From: Oscillospiraceae bacterium
GTDB lineage: Bacteria; Bacillota; Clostridia; Oscillospirales; Oscillospiraceae
DNA: 52,817 nt
Reading direction: 5' to 3'
Assembly (NCBI GenBank): GCA_009778485.1
Contig: WRJQ01000005.1
Location: 1-52,817, forward strand
Within the stretch, counting starts at the first letter, position 1. Every line of letters begins with the position of its first letter. The position numbers and the translations under genes are program-made. Under the pieces are notes generated by a model, which saw only the letters and a program-made list of their open reading frames with translations, made no database searches and was not told the DNA's origin. Below are positions 16,503 through 25,312 of this stretch, in pieces.

Positions 16503-18260
16503 ATGAAAAGAAGGTTAGCAATCCTACTCGTCATGTGTCTGGTCTTTACGTTCATCGCTACCGCGTGCAACAAGGACGACGACACACCCAGCGCCTCGTC
16601 TTCGTCGTCCGGCAGCCAGGAAAGCAGCGCGCCGCCGTCGTCGTCGACCAGCGCGAGCACAGCTCCGAGCGAGAGCAAAGGCCCCACCGACATACTGGAA
16701 GATGAGCAGCACGAATCCGTCAGGGATACGCTGACAATGGCTATCACCCAGGACGTCGGCACGCTCAACCCGCTGTACCTCAACGGCTGGAAGTCACAGC
16801 AGTGCATCCGCGCCATCTACGAGCCCCTGTGGTCGATGGACGAGCTGCGCCGCGACCTCAAGTACGTCCTCGCGACCGGTTATGAGATGAACGAAGACGG
16901 ACTCATCTGGACGGTCCATCTCAGAGACGACGTCTACTTCTCCAGCGGACATAAGCTCACAGCGGAAGACGTCATCTTCTCCCTGTACCTCGCCAACCAC
17001 AGAGAAGGCGAGCCGCCCTGGTTCCAGTATATGCTGGATGACGAGAACGTGGCGATCAACGACACAACGGTCGAGTTCCACTTCTCAAAGTTCCTGATCG
17101 GCTATGAGAACAGCTTCACGTCGGTCATGATCTTCTGCAAAGAGACCTACGATCCCGACACCATCGACATGGACACCGACGGCACAGGGCCGTACGGAGT
17201 GGTGGACTACATAGTCCAGAGCCACCTGACGCTCAAGGCGAGGCCGGAATACTGGGGCCCGACGCCGCCGATCGAGAACGTCGTATTCAGATTCATGTCT
17301 GAGGATGCCCAGAGGGTCAATGCGATGCAAGCCGGCGAGATCGACGTATCAGACTGCCCGTTCCCGGACATCGAGTATGTCGAAGGCCTGCCCAACATGA
17401 GCGTCCACTTCGCTCCGAGATATGAAGAAAGGGCCGTATTCTGCAACAACACGAACCCTGATTCGCCCTTCTACAACAATCTCGACGCGAGAAAAGCGGT
17501 CTTCTATGCTGTCAACCCCGAACCCATCCTGAGGATCGCGTACAACGGCTACGGCGCTATAGCCCAGGGCCCGTACCAGTTTGACTCCGAAGGCGCGAAC
17601 CCTGCAGACCTCAACATTGGTCCCTACGCGCCGGGAGTCGGATACAATCCCGACCTTGCAAAAGAACTCGCTGAAAGCTCCGGGCTCGCGGAGTGGAGCC
17701 AGAACAACAGCCTGCGCCTCATCAACAACGGTACGCAGGACCTGGTGACATCCTCCGAGCTTGTCCAGGAGATGCTGGCGCAAATCGGCGTCAAAGTCGA
17801 AATCCTCTCGTACGACCCGGGTTCATGGCTGTCATACCGCTTTGACCACACATCATACGAGATGACTGTCGACTTCACCGGCAGCAGCACGGCAGCCACA
17901 GACCTCGGCATGTGGTGGCAGTACTGCGGCAACAACAGCCAGTCCAGCGGCAACCCGGATCCCGAGGACACCATCCGCCTGCGCGAGCTGTCGAGCGGCG
18001 AGCTCAAAGATCCGAACGACCTGACCGTCATGATCCCGATCATCGACGAGAACGGTAATAAGATGAAGCCCCTCGGGGAGATCGCCGACCCGGTCCTGCG
18101 CGCTTCGTACGTGTCAGAGATGTCGGCAATCCTCAACGAGATCTTCCTGTTCAAGAACCTGGTCAACCTGGTTCACGCGATTGGATATAACAACGACCTC
18201 CACATCGAGTTCATGAACAGCAGCTGGGTCGACCTGCTCCAGACATACTGGATGAGCTAG
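16503..18260 (+). CDS. Extracellular solute-binding lipoprotein (SBP family 5)
   Basis: A 585-residue substrate-binding lipoprotein. The N-terminus MKRRLAILLVMCLVFTFIAT ends in a lipobox-like ATAC with Cys about residue 22. A Ser/Ala/Pro-rich linker (about 27-60) is typical of Gram-positive surface lipoproteins. The mature part has family-5 features such as MAITQDVGTLNPLYLN, YEPLWSMDE and LRDDVYFSSGHKLTAEDVIF. AAGGAGG precedes the ATG at 16503, although the frame stays open upstream. It is the last gene of the B-C-D-F-A importer operon; placing the binding protein last is a less common order. It captures the ligand outside the cell; the ligand is unknown. Confidence 0.93.
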   Translation: MKRRLAILLVMCLVFTFIATACNKDDDTPSASSSSSGSQESSAPPSSSTSASTAPSESKGPTDILEDEQHESVRDTLTMAITQDVGTLNPLYLNGWKSQQCIRAIYEPLWSMDELRRDLKYVLATGYEMNEDGLIWTVHLRDDVYFSSGHKLTAEDVIFSLYLANHREGEPPWFQYMLDDENVAINDTTVEFHFSKFLIGYENSFTSVMIFCKETYDPDTIDMDTDGTGPYGVVDYIVQSHLTLKARPEYWGPTPPIENVVFRFMSEDAQRVNAMQAGEIDVSDCPFPDIEYVEGLPNMSVHFAPRYEERAVFCNNTNPDSPFYNNLDARKAVFYAVNPEPILRIAYNGYGAIAQGPYQFDSEGANPADLNIGPYAPGVGYNPDLAKELAESSGLAEWSQNNSLRLINNGTQDLVTSSELVQEMLAQIGVKVEILSYDPGSWLSYRFDHTSYEMTVDFTGSSTAATDLGMWWQYCGNNSQSSGNPDPEDTIRLRELSSGELKDPNDLTVMIPIIDENGNKMKPLGEIADPVLRASYVSEMSAILNEIFLFKNLVNLVHAIGYNNDLHIEFMNSSWVDLLQTYWMS

Positions 18261-18330
18261 TCCCGACCCTGACCCCTCGCGCTGCGCAGCTTCCCGCAAG
18301 GTAGCCGCGCAGTAGGAAGTATGAAATGCC

Positions 18331-18375
18331 AAACAGGAGCGAACGCCGGATCAGTCCGGATGTTCGCTCCTGTTT
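18331..18375. terminator. Bidirectional terminator between converging transporter operons
   Basis: A 14-bp perfect stem (AAACAGGAGCGAAC / GTTCGCTCCTGTTT) with further pairing CCGG/CCGG inside the loop lies between the lipoprotein stop (18260) and the minus-strand permease stop (18391). The A and T ends serve both strands. Confidence 0.85.
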
Positions 18376-18390
18376 ATGTTGTGGTTCCGG

Positions 18391-19299
18391 TCAGTCCGCT
18401 GTCACTTCGTCCATCGGGTCCAAGGCGCTCCTGAGACCGTCGCCGAAAAGGCTGATTGACACGATAGTGACGATGATGACGATGCAAGGGATGATGATCA
18501 AATGCGGATGCAAACGGAAATGCGCCTTGCCCGTGAAAACGATGCGCCCCCATTCGGGCTTCGGAGGCGTCACGCCAATGCCGATATAACCCATAATCGT
18601 GCACATAACGATAGCCTCCGCGAGGCAAGTCGTGAACCTGACGATGATAGGCGGCGCGCTGTTGTGCAGGATATGCTTGAAAATTATCTTGAGATGCCCA
18701 ATGCCCAAGCAACGCGCAGCCTCGATATACCCGCTCTCCATAATGCTCAAGACAGAAGCCCGCACAAGGCGCGCAAACTGCGGGACAGCGGCGATAGCCA
18801 TGGCATACATGAAGTTGCCCTGACCCCAGCCCAGAGCGTTCTCAAAAACGATGACAAGCAACAGAATCGGGACTGCAGCGAACACATCCAGGACAGGCGA
18901 AATAATATAGTCGACGCCGCGCCCGAAGTACCCTGCCGCAAGACCCAGGGCGCTGCCGGCAATCAGCGCGATGACGGACGACCCCGCGGCAATCCGGAGT
19001 GTCGACCTGCCGCCGTAAAGCATCCGCGAAAACACATCGCGCCCAATGTTGTCCGTGCCCATGATATGCTCGCGGGACGGCGGCGCAAGCGTGTAGTCGG
19101 TATTGATCGAGCTGTATTCCCACTTCGTGAGCAAAGGCGCCATGACGCAGGCAAGGCAAATAATCACGAACACTAAAAGGCCGATCATAGCCGTTTTGTC
19201 CTGCCTGAGCTTGCGAACAACCTCAGCCCATGGATTTCCGGACCGGTCCGCGCTGAGAATCTCAAAATCGTAGGAAGTTTCCTCGCCGCTAATTGTCAT
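18391..19299 (-). CDS. ABC transporter permease (DppC/OppC type), orphan pair member
   Basis: A 302-residue permease with about six membrane helices. It has the OppC-family loop HIMGTDNIGRDVFSRMLYGG and the EAA motif GYIEAARCLGIGHLKIIFKH. It pairs with the permease at 19393-20370 upstream. No ATPase or binding protein gene accompanies the pair, so it may borrow ATPases from the neighbouring importer or from elsewhere (inference). It is clearly diverged from the DppC-like protein at 13664, so it is not a recent duplicate. Confidence 0.92.
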   Translation of the reverse strand: MTISGEETSYDFEILSADRSGNPWAEVVRKLRQDKTAMIGLLVFVIICLACVMAPLLTKWEYSSINTDYTLAPPSREHIMGTDNIGRDVFSRMLYGGRSTLRIAAGSSVIALIAGSALGLAAGYFGRGVDYIISPVLDVFAAVPILLLVIVFENALGWGQGNFMYAMAIAAVPQFARLVRASVLSIMESGYIEAARCLGIGHLKIIFKHILHNSAPPIIVRFTTCLAEAIVMCTIMGYIGIGVTPPKPEWGRIVFTGKAHFRLHPHLIIIPCIVIIVTIVSISLFGDGLRSALDPMDEVTAD

Positions 19300-19326
19300 A
19301 TTAATGATCTACTTTCTGGTATAACT

Positions 19327-19386
19327 ATGGTTTGTCCGACAAAATCGCCGAAAAAGAGGCAGGCGTGCATTTATCGGGCGGACCAT
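19327..19386. repeat. 60-bp palindromic element between the two orphan permease genes
   Basis: Imperfect terminal inverted repeats ATGGTTTGTCCGACAAAA and TTTATCGGGCGGACCAT. The ends match those of the element nested inside the 45.3-kb repeat (GGTT-GCCCGACAAAA), so they are probably one family. It fills most of the 93-bp gap between the two permease genes. Confidence 0.6.
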
Positions 19387-19392
19387 GACTGT

Positions 19393-20370
19393 TCAAATCT
19401 CTCCGGCCGGCTCGCGCGCGCCAAGCTTGCGGAACTGCTTCAGCAGACCGTACGACTTGACGTAACGCAGCTTAATCTGCGGGTTTATAAGCGCGTACGA
19501 GACGTCGACGATCACGCTCGAAACCGCCAGGATCAAAGTCAAAATGGCAGTGCAACCCAGCGTCTCAAAGTGGCTCCTGTTAGCGACGGAATCGAGCATC
19601 AGCGACCCGAGCCCCGGGACGTTGAAAAAAAACTCGACCACCAGCGTGCCGCAGAGCAGTTGGGAGACAAGCCCGCCGGCGACGGCGATGATCGGAACCA
19701 GCGCGTTTTTCAACGCGTGGCTGTATAGAATACGCACACTGCCGAGCCCCTTAGAACGCAAAGCAGTTATATACTGCTGCCCAAGCACCTCCAGCATGCT
19801 CGCCTTGGTCATGCGCGACACCGAAGCGATGCCACCGAGAGAAATCACGAGCGTCGGCAGCACAAACGCGATAGGCTCCGTATAACTGGGTATGAGCGGC
19901 AAAAGGCCCAGCCTCAGGCAGAGGATGAGCGTAAGCAAAATCGCAAGCGCGTAATTTGGTATGGCGGAGAAGACCAGAGTGACGATGTTGACGATGCGGT
20001 CGCTCAGGCGGTTCTTATGGGTCGCGGTAAAGATGCCGATAGGTATGCCGATGATAAGCGTCGCGCCGACGCCGGTCACAAGGAGCTTGATGGTATTGCG
20101 TATCCTGTGCGCGAGCTGATTGACCATCCTCGACCTGCCAAAGTCGAAATGGACCAGGATATTATAGCAGTAGCGAATATATTTGGTGAAAATATTGTCG
20201 CTTGCGTTCGTAGCCTCAAAAAAGGAGTCGAGCGCGTCGCCGCCGCGATGGATGGAAATCGACCTGATAGCTGAAGCCGGCGTAGCGTACAGCATTAAGA
20301 AAAGCAGAAAAATGATAACGAAGACAATCGGGATGATAAGCAAGATGCGCTTGAGGGTGTATCTAAGCAT
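19393..20370 (-). CDS. ABC transporter permease (DppB/OppB type), orphan pair member
   Basis: A 325-residue permease: the first membrane helix IILLIIPIVFVIIFLLFLML is followed by the family periplasmic loop, an EAA motif in RSKGLGSVRILYSHALKNAL, and late helices. It is the upstream partner of the DppC-type gene at 18391, with 93 bp containing a palindromic element between them. The first periplasmic loop is longer than in the 12699 permease and lacks the PGDP segment, so the substrate may differ. Confidence 0.92.
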   Translation of the reverse strand: MLRYTLKRILLIIPIVFVIIFLLFLMLYATPASAIRSISIHRGGDALDSFFEATNASDNIFTKYIRYCYNILVHFDFGRSRMVNQLAHRIRNTIKLLVTGVGATLIIGIPIGIFTATHKNRLSDRIVNIVTLVFSAIPNYALAILLTLILCLRLGLLPLIPSYTEPIAFVLPTLVISLGGIASVSRMTKASMLEVLGQQYITALRSKGLGSVRILYSHALKNALVPIIAVAGGLVSQLLCGTLVVEFFFNVPGLGSLMLDSVANRSHFETLGCTAILTLILAVSSVIVDVSYALINPQIKLRYVKSYGLLKQFRKLGAREPAGEI

Positions 20371-20390
20371 GAAATGTCTCTCTTCCGGGA

Positions 20391-21350
20391 TTAATAATTG
20401 CCCCCTGTGATGTGCTTGCTGACCTTCTCGCGCAAGATATCAGGCACGAAAGGCTTGACGATGAAATCCTTCGCGCCCAGGGCGAGGGCGGTAGTGAGAT
20501 TATCGATAGTACCGTCGGAGGTCAGGAAGACGATAGGCGTGTTCTTGTGCTCCTCAAAGCTCCTTATAACCGGAACCAGATCGAAGCCGTTCATCTCGGG
20601 CATGAGGTAATCCAGCAGGAAAAGATCCGGCTTCTGCTTTTTCAGCAAATTGGGCACTTCCAGAGGATTCGGAAGCGTGATTACTTTATACTCATCTCCC
20701 AGAATAGTCCATACCGACTTCAAAATCACAGGCGAGTCGTCGACAGCCAGGATGACAAGCTTGCGCCCGGCCTCCGCCTCGTCGAGCTGCCTGATCGCGT
20801 CTTCCAGCGTCAAATCCTCCCCTTGCCCTGCAAGGTTCTGCCCGGCAAGGCCCTGCCCGGCAGCGTCACCCTGCCCGACGGCGGCATCCGCATCCGCAGC
20901 CTGCCCGGCGGCGCCGCCCTGCCCCTCGCCGCCATCGGCAGCCATCGCGCCCTTAGCAGGCTTATACCGCCGAATACGCTCAATCGCAGTATGGAACTCG
21001 CCCCAAGGCCCGCGTATCCTTCTCGCGTAAGTCGCCGCCAGCCGCCAGTTGCCTTCGCGCTCGTAGGCGTCGAGAACAGAATGGAACTCGACAATGAACA
21101 TCTCGCAGCCCAAAGTTTCCAGCAGGTTAATCATATCGTTCAAGCTTCTGCGGTCTTCTTTGTCGACGTCGCGGTTCTCGAACCTGCCCAGCGCCCTTGA
21201 AACGTTCGGGGCAAGCGTCAAAAATTCTGACAGCCACTCGTAATACTCGCCGACCGTCAGCAGCGGATGCCTCTGCGCAAGCCCCCGGATATCCAGGCTG
21301 CCCTGAGCCAGGAGGGACTGCATATCAAAAGTTTCGTTGCTGTTACTCAT
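20391..21350 (-). CDS. Response-regulator protein with C-terminal receiver domain
   Basis: A 319-residue protein. The N-terminal ~130 residues are helical with no recognised domain. A low-complexity Gly/Ala/Gln/Asp linker follows (AGQGLAGQNLAGQGEDL). A C-terminal CheY-like receiver (about 197-315) has the acid pair in AVDDSPVILKS, the phosphoacceptor Asp in LLDYLMPEMNGFDL, Thr/Ser in FLTSDG and Lys in DFIVKPF. There is no DNA-binding domain, so it probably acts by protein interaction or passes phosphate on. The start at 21350 is chosen for GAGG 9 bases upstream. It lies 20 bp downstream of no other regulator and is divergent from the hybrid kinase, its likely partner. Confidence 0.85.
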   Translation of the reverse strand: MSNSNETFDMQSLLAQGSLDIRGLAQRHPLLTVGEYYEWLSEFLTLAPNVSRALGRFENRDVDKEDRRSLNDMINLLETLGCEMFIVEFHSVLDAYEREGNWRLAATYARRIRGPWGEFHTAIERIRRYKPAKGAMAADGGEGQGGAAGQAADADAAVGQGDAAGQGLAGQNLAGQGEDLTLEDAIRQLDEAEAGRKLVILAVDDSPVILKSVWTILGDEYKVITLPNPLEVPNLLKKQKPDLFLLDYLMPEMNGFDLVPVIRSFEEHKNTPIVFLTSDGTIDNLTTALALGAKDFIVKPFVPDILREKVSKHITGGNY

Positions 21351-21401
21351 TTCACAATACCTCATAACGTGTCCGAATCTAAAATCCTCAGCTTCGACAT
21401 T

Positions 21402-21430
21402 ATAATACACTATTTTGTTTTATAACGCAA
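21402..21430 (-). promoter_or_regulatory. Promoter for the response-regulator gene
   Basis: On the minus strand, TTGCGT, a 17-base spacer and TATTAT; an overlapping perfect TATAAT gives a 20-base spacer. About 50 bases upstream of the start at 21350. Confidence 0.45.
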
Positions 21431-21440
21431 GATGATATGA

Positions 21441-21446
21441 TATAAT
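21441..21446 (+). promoter_or_regulatory. -10 box upstream of the hybrid histidine kinase
   Basis: A perfect TATAAT about 100 bases before the kinase start, with only a weak T-rich -35 region (TTTTAT at 17-base spacing). The divergent promoters are within 40 bp, so one regulator could control both genes. Confidence 0.4.
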
Positions 21447-21546
21447 GGTGTAAAGAAGCGAAAATGAGAGCTTACTACTCAGTGCCTCGGTGATGTAACG
21501 GCCGAACTAATGTGGTACTGAATAGCAACAATGAGAGGTAATTATC

Positions 21547-24500
21547 ATGTCGATGCGAATAAGGGCGATGCTGGCCATAATTCTTATAACTCTTGCCGTG
21601 ACATGCGCGAACTTTTTCTCGAGCCTGATATTCACGACCAGGAGCATTACGGAAACGATGGAACAGGAACTCTCCCTTGCCCTGGACATAGCGAACACAG
21701 TAGTAGTCACGAAAACAGGCCTACTCAAAGCAAACGCCGAGACAATGGCGGAAAGGCTGCTCAAAAGCAGCTCAGTCGGAGCAATGGCGATGATAATGCA
21801 ACAGCAGCTTAATGAGTTCCCGGAGTTCATATCGCTGGCAGTCTACGACCGCAACGGGATATACGCGAGCTACGGGAGCGAATCCGCGCACGATGTGTAC
21901 CAGAACGACTACGAGTACATCCAAACAGCATTCAGCGGGATTAGGTTCCTCTCCTCTCCCCATTTCAACAGCAGCAACGGCAACCTCGTAATGCACGTAT
22001 TCGTGCCGATGGGAGATGACCTTGTCCTCTCCGCGACAATACCCGGGCTGTACTTCTCCGAGCTGCTCGCGGAGTACAGGCTGTGGCAGACAGGCAGCAT
22101 CTTCATAGTCGACTCCGAAGGCACCTTCGTCGCCAGCTACCGCACGGACCTGGTGATGTATCAGCGCAACTTCATTACCGAATCGAAAACAAACGCGGAA
22201 CTCAAACCATCCGCCGACTTCTATCAGAAGATGATAACCTCGACGCAGCCCGGATCGGGCCTGTACGACTTTGAAGGCAAAGAAAGGTTCTGCGTCTACA
22301 AGAGCGTCACAGACTCGCTTGCAGGCTGGCATATCGCCGTGACCGCGCCGGTGGCGGAAAGCCCGCAAAGCACGATAAAAAGCAGCCTTCTGTTCGCATC
22401 CGCGTTCTTCTTCGCGATAGGAGCACTCGTATCCGTCCTGGTATCGGGATTCGCGGTAAAGCCATTCATAAAAATCGAAGCGCAAAACCGCAACCTGGAG
22501 CATCTGAATGAAACTGTACAGGCACAAGCCGCTCAGATACTCGACGAGCACGAGCGGACGGAAGTCCTGCTGGACGCGACTCCCCTGGCATGCCGATTGT
22601 GGAATAAAGACTTCAAAGTCTTTGAATGCAATGAGGAGTCCGTCAAACTCTTCGGGCTCGAAAGCAAGCAGGAGTATATGGACAGGATATTCGACCTGTC
22701 CCCCGAGTTCCAGCCCGACGGCATGGACTCGCGGGAAAAAACCATATTGACTCTCGAAAAAGCGTTTAAAGAAGATATGGAGCCGTTCGAATGGCTGCAC
22801 CAGCGGCTGGACGGAACGCCCCTGCCATGCGAGGTGACGCTGGTCCGCGTCAAGCACGGAGGCGAAGACGTCATTGCCGGGTACACGCGCGACCTGCGCG
22901 CAGAGAAAAGGATGCTCTCCGAAATCGAAGAGATAATGCAGGATCTGCGCACGGCGAACAGCGCGAAAAGCGACTTCCTGGCGAAAATGAGCCACGAGAT
23001 GCGCACTCCGCTCAACGCGATCATAGGCCTGTCGGAGCTTACGCTCGAAGACGAAGACGTCCGGGCGGAAGCGCGCATGAACATAGAAAAAGTCAGCAAC
23101 GCCGGCACGACGCTGCTGCACACCGTCAACGACATCCTGGACATATCGAAGATCGAAGCGGGCAAGATCGACATCGTAGCGGCGATATACGACCTGCCGA
23201 GCCTGCTGTACGACACGATGACGCAAAGCGCCGTATATATAAACGAAAAACCGATAGACTTCCTGCTTGATATAGAAGAAGACCTGCCGACGCAGCTTTG
23301 CGGCGATGAACTGCGGATCAGGCAGATACTGAACAACTTGCTCTCCAACGCCTTCAAGTATACGAAAGAAGGCTACGTGGAACTGGGCGTCCGCTGTGAA
23401 GCTCTTGCTGATGACGGCAATAGCGGCGGGTTGGCTGAGATTGAAGGCGACGGCGCGGCAGTCTCAGCAGACGCAGACGGGGCTGACGCCGGGGAAACGC
23501 AAGACGCCGGCGAAGAGAAGTACCGCATGACAGTCTGGGTGCGCGATACAGGCGCCGGCATAAAGCAAGAGAGCCTGGACATGCTGTTCGACGAGTTCGT
23601 AATGGTGGACAGCCAGGCAGCTCGGCAGACTATGGGGACCGGGCTGGGCCTGCCAATAACAAAAAGGCTCGTGGAACTCATGGGCGGCACGATAACAGTC
23701 GAAAGCGAGTTTGGGAAAGGCAGCCTTTTCAAAGCAAGCTTCATCCAGACTCACGCATCCGAAACGCATATCGGCGCGGAAGTAGTCGCGAACCTTAAGA
23801 CATTCAGCTACTCCGACCACAAACGCCACAGCAACGCCGGCATAGTGCGAACTAAAATGCCGTATGCGCGCGTGCTCGTGGTTGACGACACTGTGACGAA
23901 CCTGGACGTCGCTAAAGGTCTGCTGAAACCATACGGCATGAAAGTTGACTGCGTGACGAGCGGCGAGCAGGCTATCGACGCTATAAGGCTGGAGAACGTA
24001 AAGTACGACGCTATTCTCATGGACCACATGATGCCGGTCATGGATGGCATCGAAGCGACGAACCACATAAGGGATTTGGATACACTTTACGCAAAAACAA
24101 TCCCGATAATCGCGTGTACAGCCAACGCTGTAACCGGGAGCAGCGAAATGTTCCTGCGGCAGGGATTCCAGGCCTTCATCTCAAAACCGATAGACATCAC
24201 GCGCCTCAACGACGTTCTGCGCACCTGGGTGCGCGACAAAGACCGGGAGAAGGAGTACTATGAGAACAACCCCGAAGAGGCTGCGGACAGCGCGCAGGGC
24301 AGAGACGGCGCTGACGGGGAATCGCCCGCCTCCGTTGCCGCACGCAATTACTACCTGCGCGTACTCGACAGCCTACGCGAAGACATCGACGTCGACAAAG
24401 GGCTTGAGCGTTTCAGCGGAGACGCGGAAGTCTACCTGGGTATATTGAGCTCCTATGCCGCGAATACGAGGCCGTTGCTCGATGAAGTAAAGGGAGTGAC

Positions 24501-24948
24501 GCAGCAGACGCTGTCCGAGTACGCGATAATAGTGCACGGGATCAAAGGCTCAAGCCGCGTCATCTACGCAGAAAAACCCGCCGACCTCGCGGAGGCGCTC
24601 GAAACAGCGTCGAGGAACGGCGACATGGACTTTGTAACCGCGAACAACGCGGGGCTTGTCGAAGCCTTGGAAAAGTTGCTTGGGATATTCGACGAGGCTC
24701 TGCGCACCGCTGCGGTCGACGAGCCTGTGGTGGAAAAGCCGAAAAAAGACAAGCCCGACGAGACATTGCTGAGAAAGCTCATGTCGGCTTGCGGCGATTA
24801 CGATCCGGACGCCGTGGAGAACATTTTCAAAGAAATAGACAGCTTTGACTACGAGACCGGCGGCGAACACGTGAAATGGATAAGAGACGCAATCGACCAG
24901 TTCGCATACGCTAAAATCGCCGAAAGAATCAACGAGCTGCTAGCCTAA
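21547..24948 (+). CDS. Hybrid sensor histidine kinase (Cache-PAS-HisKA-HATPase-REC-HPt)
   Basis: A 1133-residue membrane sensor. Membrane helices near 5-28 and 280-303 flank a Cache-like extracellular domain. A PAS domain follows (about 335-460), then HisKA with His483 in MSHEMRTPLNA, and an HATPase with N-box LLSNAFKYTKEG, DTGAGI and GTGLGLPITKRL. A receiver has Asp826 in ILMDHMMPVMDG. The C-terminus has an HPt-like domain with His997 in IVHGIKGSSR. Between the N-box and DTGAGI lies an acidic low-complexity insert (about 617-660), unusual inside this fold. The layout indicates an internal four-step phosphorelay; the divergent receiver protein at 20391 is the natural output (inference). Ligand unknown. 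Confidence 0.93.
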   Translation: MSMRIRAMLAIILITLAVTCANFFSSLIFTTRSITETMEQELSLALDIANTVVVTKTGLLKANAETMAERLLKSSSVGAMAMIMQQQLNEFPEFISLAVYDRNGIYASYGSESAHDVYQNDYEYIQTAFSGIRFLSSPHFNSSNGNLVMHVFVPMGDDLVLSATIPGLYFSELLAEYRLWQTGSIFIVDSEGTFVASYRTDLVMYQRNFITESKTNAELKPSADFYQKMITSTQPGSGLYDFEGKERFCVYKSVTDSLAGWHIAVTAPVAESPQSTIKSSLLFASAFFFAIGALVSVLVSGFAVKPFIKIEAQNRNLEHLNETVQAQAAQILDEHERTEVLLDATPLACRLWNKDFKVFECNEESVKLFGLESKQEYMDRIFDLSPEFQPDGMDSREKTILTLEKAFKEDMEPFEWLHQRLDGTPLPCEVTLVRVKHGGEDVIAGYTRDLRAEKRMLSEIEEIMQDLRTANSAKSDFLAKMSHEMRTPLNAIIGLSELTLEDEDVRAEARMNIEKVSNAGTTLLHTVNDILDISKIEAGKIDIVAAIYDLPSLLYDTMTQSAVYINEKPIDFLLDIEEDLPTQLCGDELRIRQILNNLLSNAFKYTKEGYVELGVRCEALADDGNSGGLAEIEGDGAAVSADADGADAGETQDAGEEKYRMTVWVRDTGAGIKQESLDMLFDEFVMVDSQAARQTMGTGLGLPITKRLVELMGGTITVESEFGKGSLFKASFIQTHASETHIGAEVVANLKTFSYSDHKRHSNAGIVRTKMPYARVLVVDDTVTNLDVAKGLLKPYGMKVDCVTSGEQAIDAIRLENVKYDAILMDHMMPVMDGIEATNHIRDLDTLYAKTIPIIACTANAVTGSSEMFLRQGFQAFISKPIDITRLNDVLRTWVRDKDREKEYYENNPEEAADSAQGRDGADGESPASVAARNYYLRVLDSLREDIDVDKGLERFSGDAEVYLGILSSYAANTRPLLDEVKGVTQQTLSEYAIIVHGIKGSSRVIYAEKPADLAEALETASRNGDMDFVTANNAGLVEALEKLLGIFDEALRTAAVDEPVVEKPKKDKPDETLLRKLMSACGDYDPDAVENIFKEIDSFDYETGGEHVKWIRDAIDQFAYAKIAERINELLA

Positions 24949-24978
24949 CAAGACAGGGGGACGGTTCTCTTGTCTTGT
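24948..24978. repeat. REP-like repeat copy 1
   Basis: ACAAGACAGGGGGACGGTTC followed by TCTTGTCTTGT: an imperfect hairpin with ACAAGACA / TGTCTTGT ends. It starts at the last base of the kinase stop codon. Related copies lie at 26651-26680 and 26727-26756. The type resembles REP hairpins of Firmicutes that are linked to REP-associated tyrosine transposases (family knowledge); no transposase is in the window. Bases 24983-25020 hold two imperfect copies of CATGCCCCCTTCGC. Confidence 0.75.
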
Positions 24979-25021
24979 TCGTCATGCCCCCTTCGCACGC
25001 CCCATGCCCCCTTCGCTCACA

Positions 25022-25183
25022 TGTGTGTTGGCTTGGTGATATTCAGGCTTATCTTACGTTATCTTTTTCCGCCTTACTTCGTTGAAAGTCCTTGAAAGGC
25101 CTGGGGCATTCCTGCGGACTTTCGCCTCGTCAGACGAAAAAATCTACCGCAATCTTAGCCCAAATATCACCAAGCCAACACAC
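25022..25183. repeat. 162-bp palindromic MITE-like element
   Basis: Terminal inverted repeats of 21 bp, TGTGTGTTGGCTTGGTGATATT at one end and its complement at 25163-25183, enclose a second inner inverted repeat (GAAAGTCC / GGACTTTC). Its inner right part contains GACGAAAAAATC, also found in the nested element at 45.4 kb. It has no coding potential. Confidence 0.7.
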
Positions 25184-25247
25184 CGGGGGAAGCCGCCCAA
25201 AGGGCGGCGGGGGTTGTCCTATCCCACTATGTTTCCGCACTAACAAA

Positions 25248-25285
25248 CCGCCGTCACCACAGCCAACAAGCTGCGGTGACGGCGG
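25248..25285. terminator. Strong hairpin between converging kinase and URO-D genes
   Basis: A 15-bp stem with one mismatch (CCGCCGTCACCACAG / CTGCGGTGACGGCGG) and an 8-base loop. A smaller hairpin GCCGCCC-AAA-GGGCGGC precedes it near 25191. It probably terminates the minus-strand gene ending at 25312 and possibly the kinase. The gap 24949-25311 has no gene. Confidence 0.7.
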
Positions 25286-25312
25286 TACTACTAACTACTA
25301 ACTACTAACTAT
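25286..25312 (-). repeat. TTAGTAG heptamer array after URO-D stop
   Basis: Three to four copies of a 7-base unit; on the minus strand it reads TAGTTAGTAGTTAGTAGTTA directly after the TGA stop of the URO-D gene. Confidence 0.8.
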
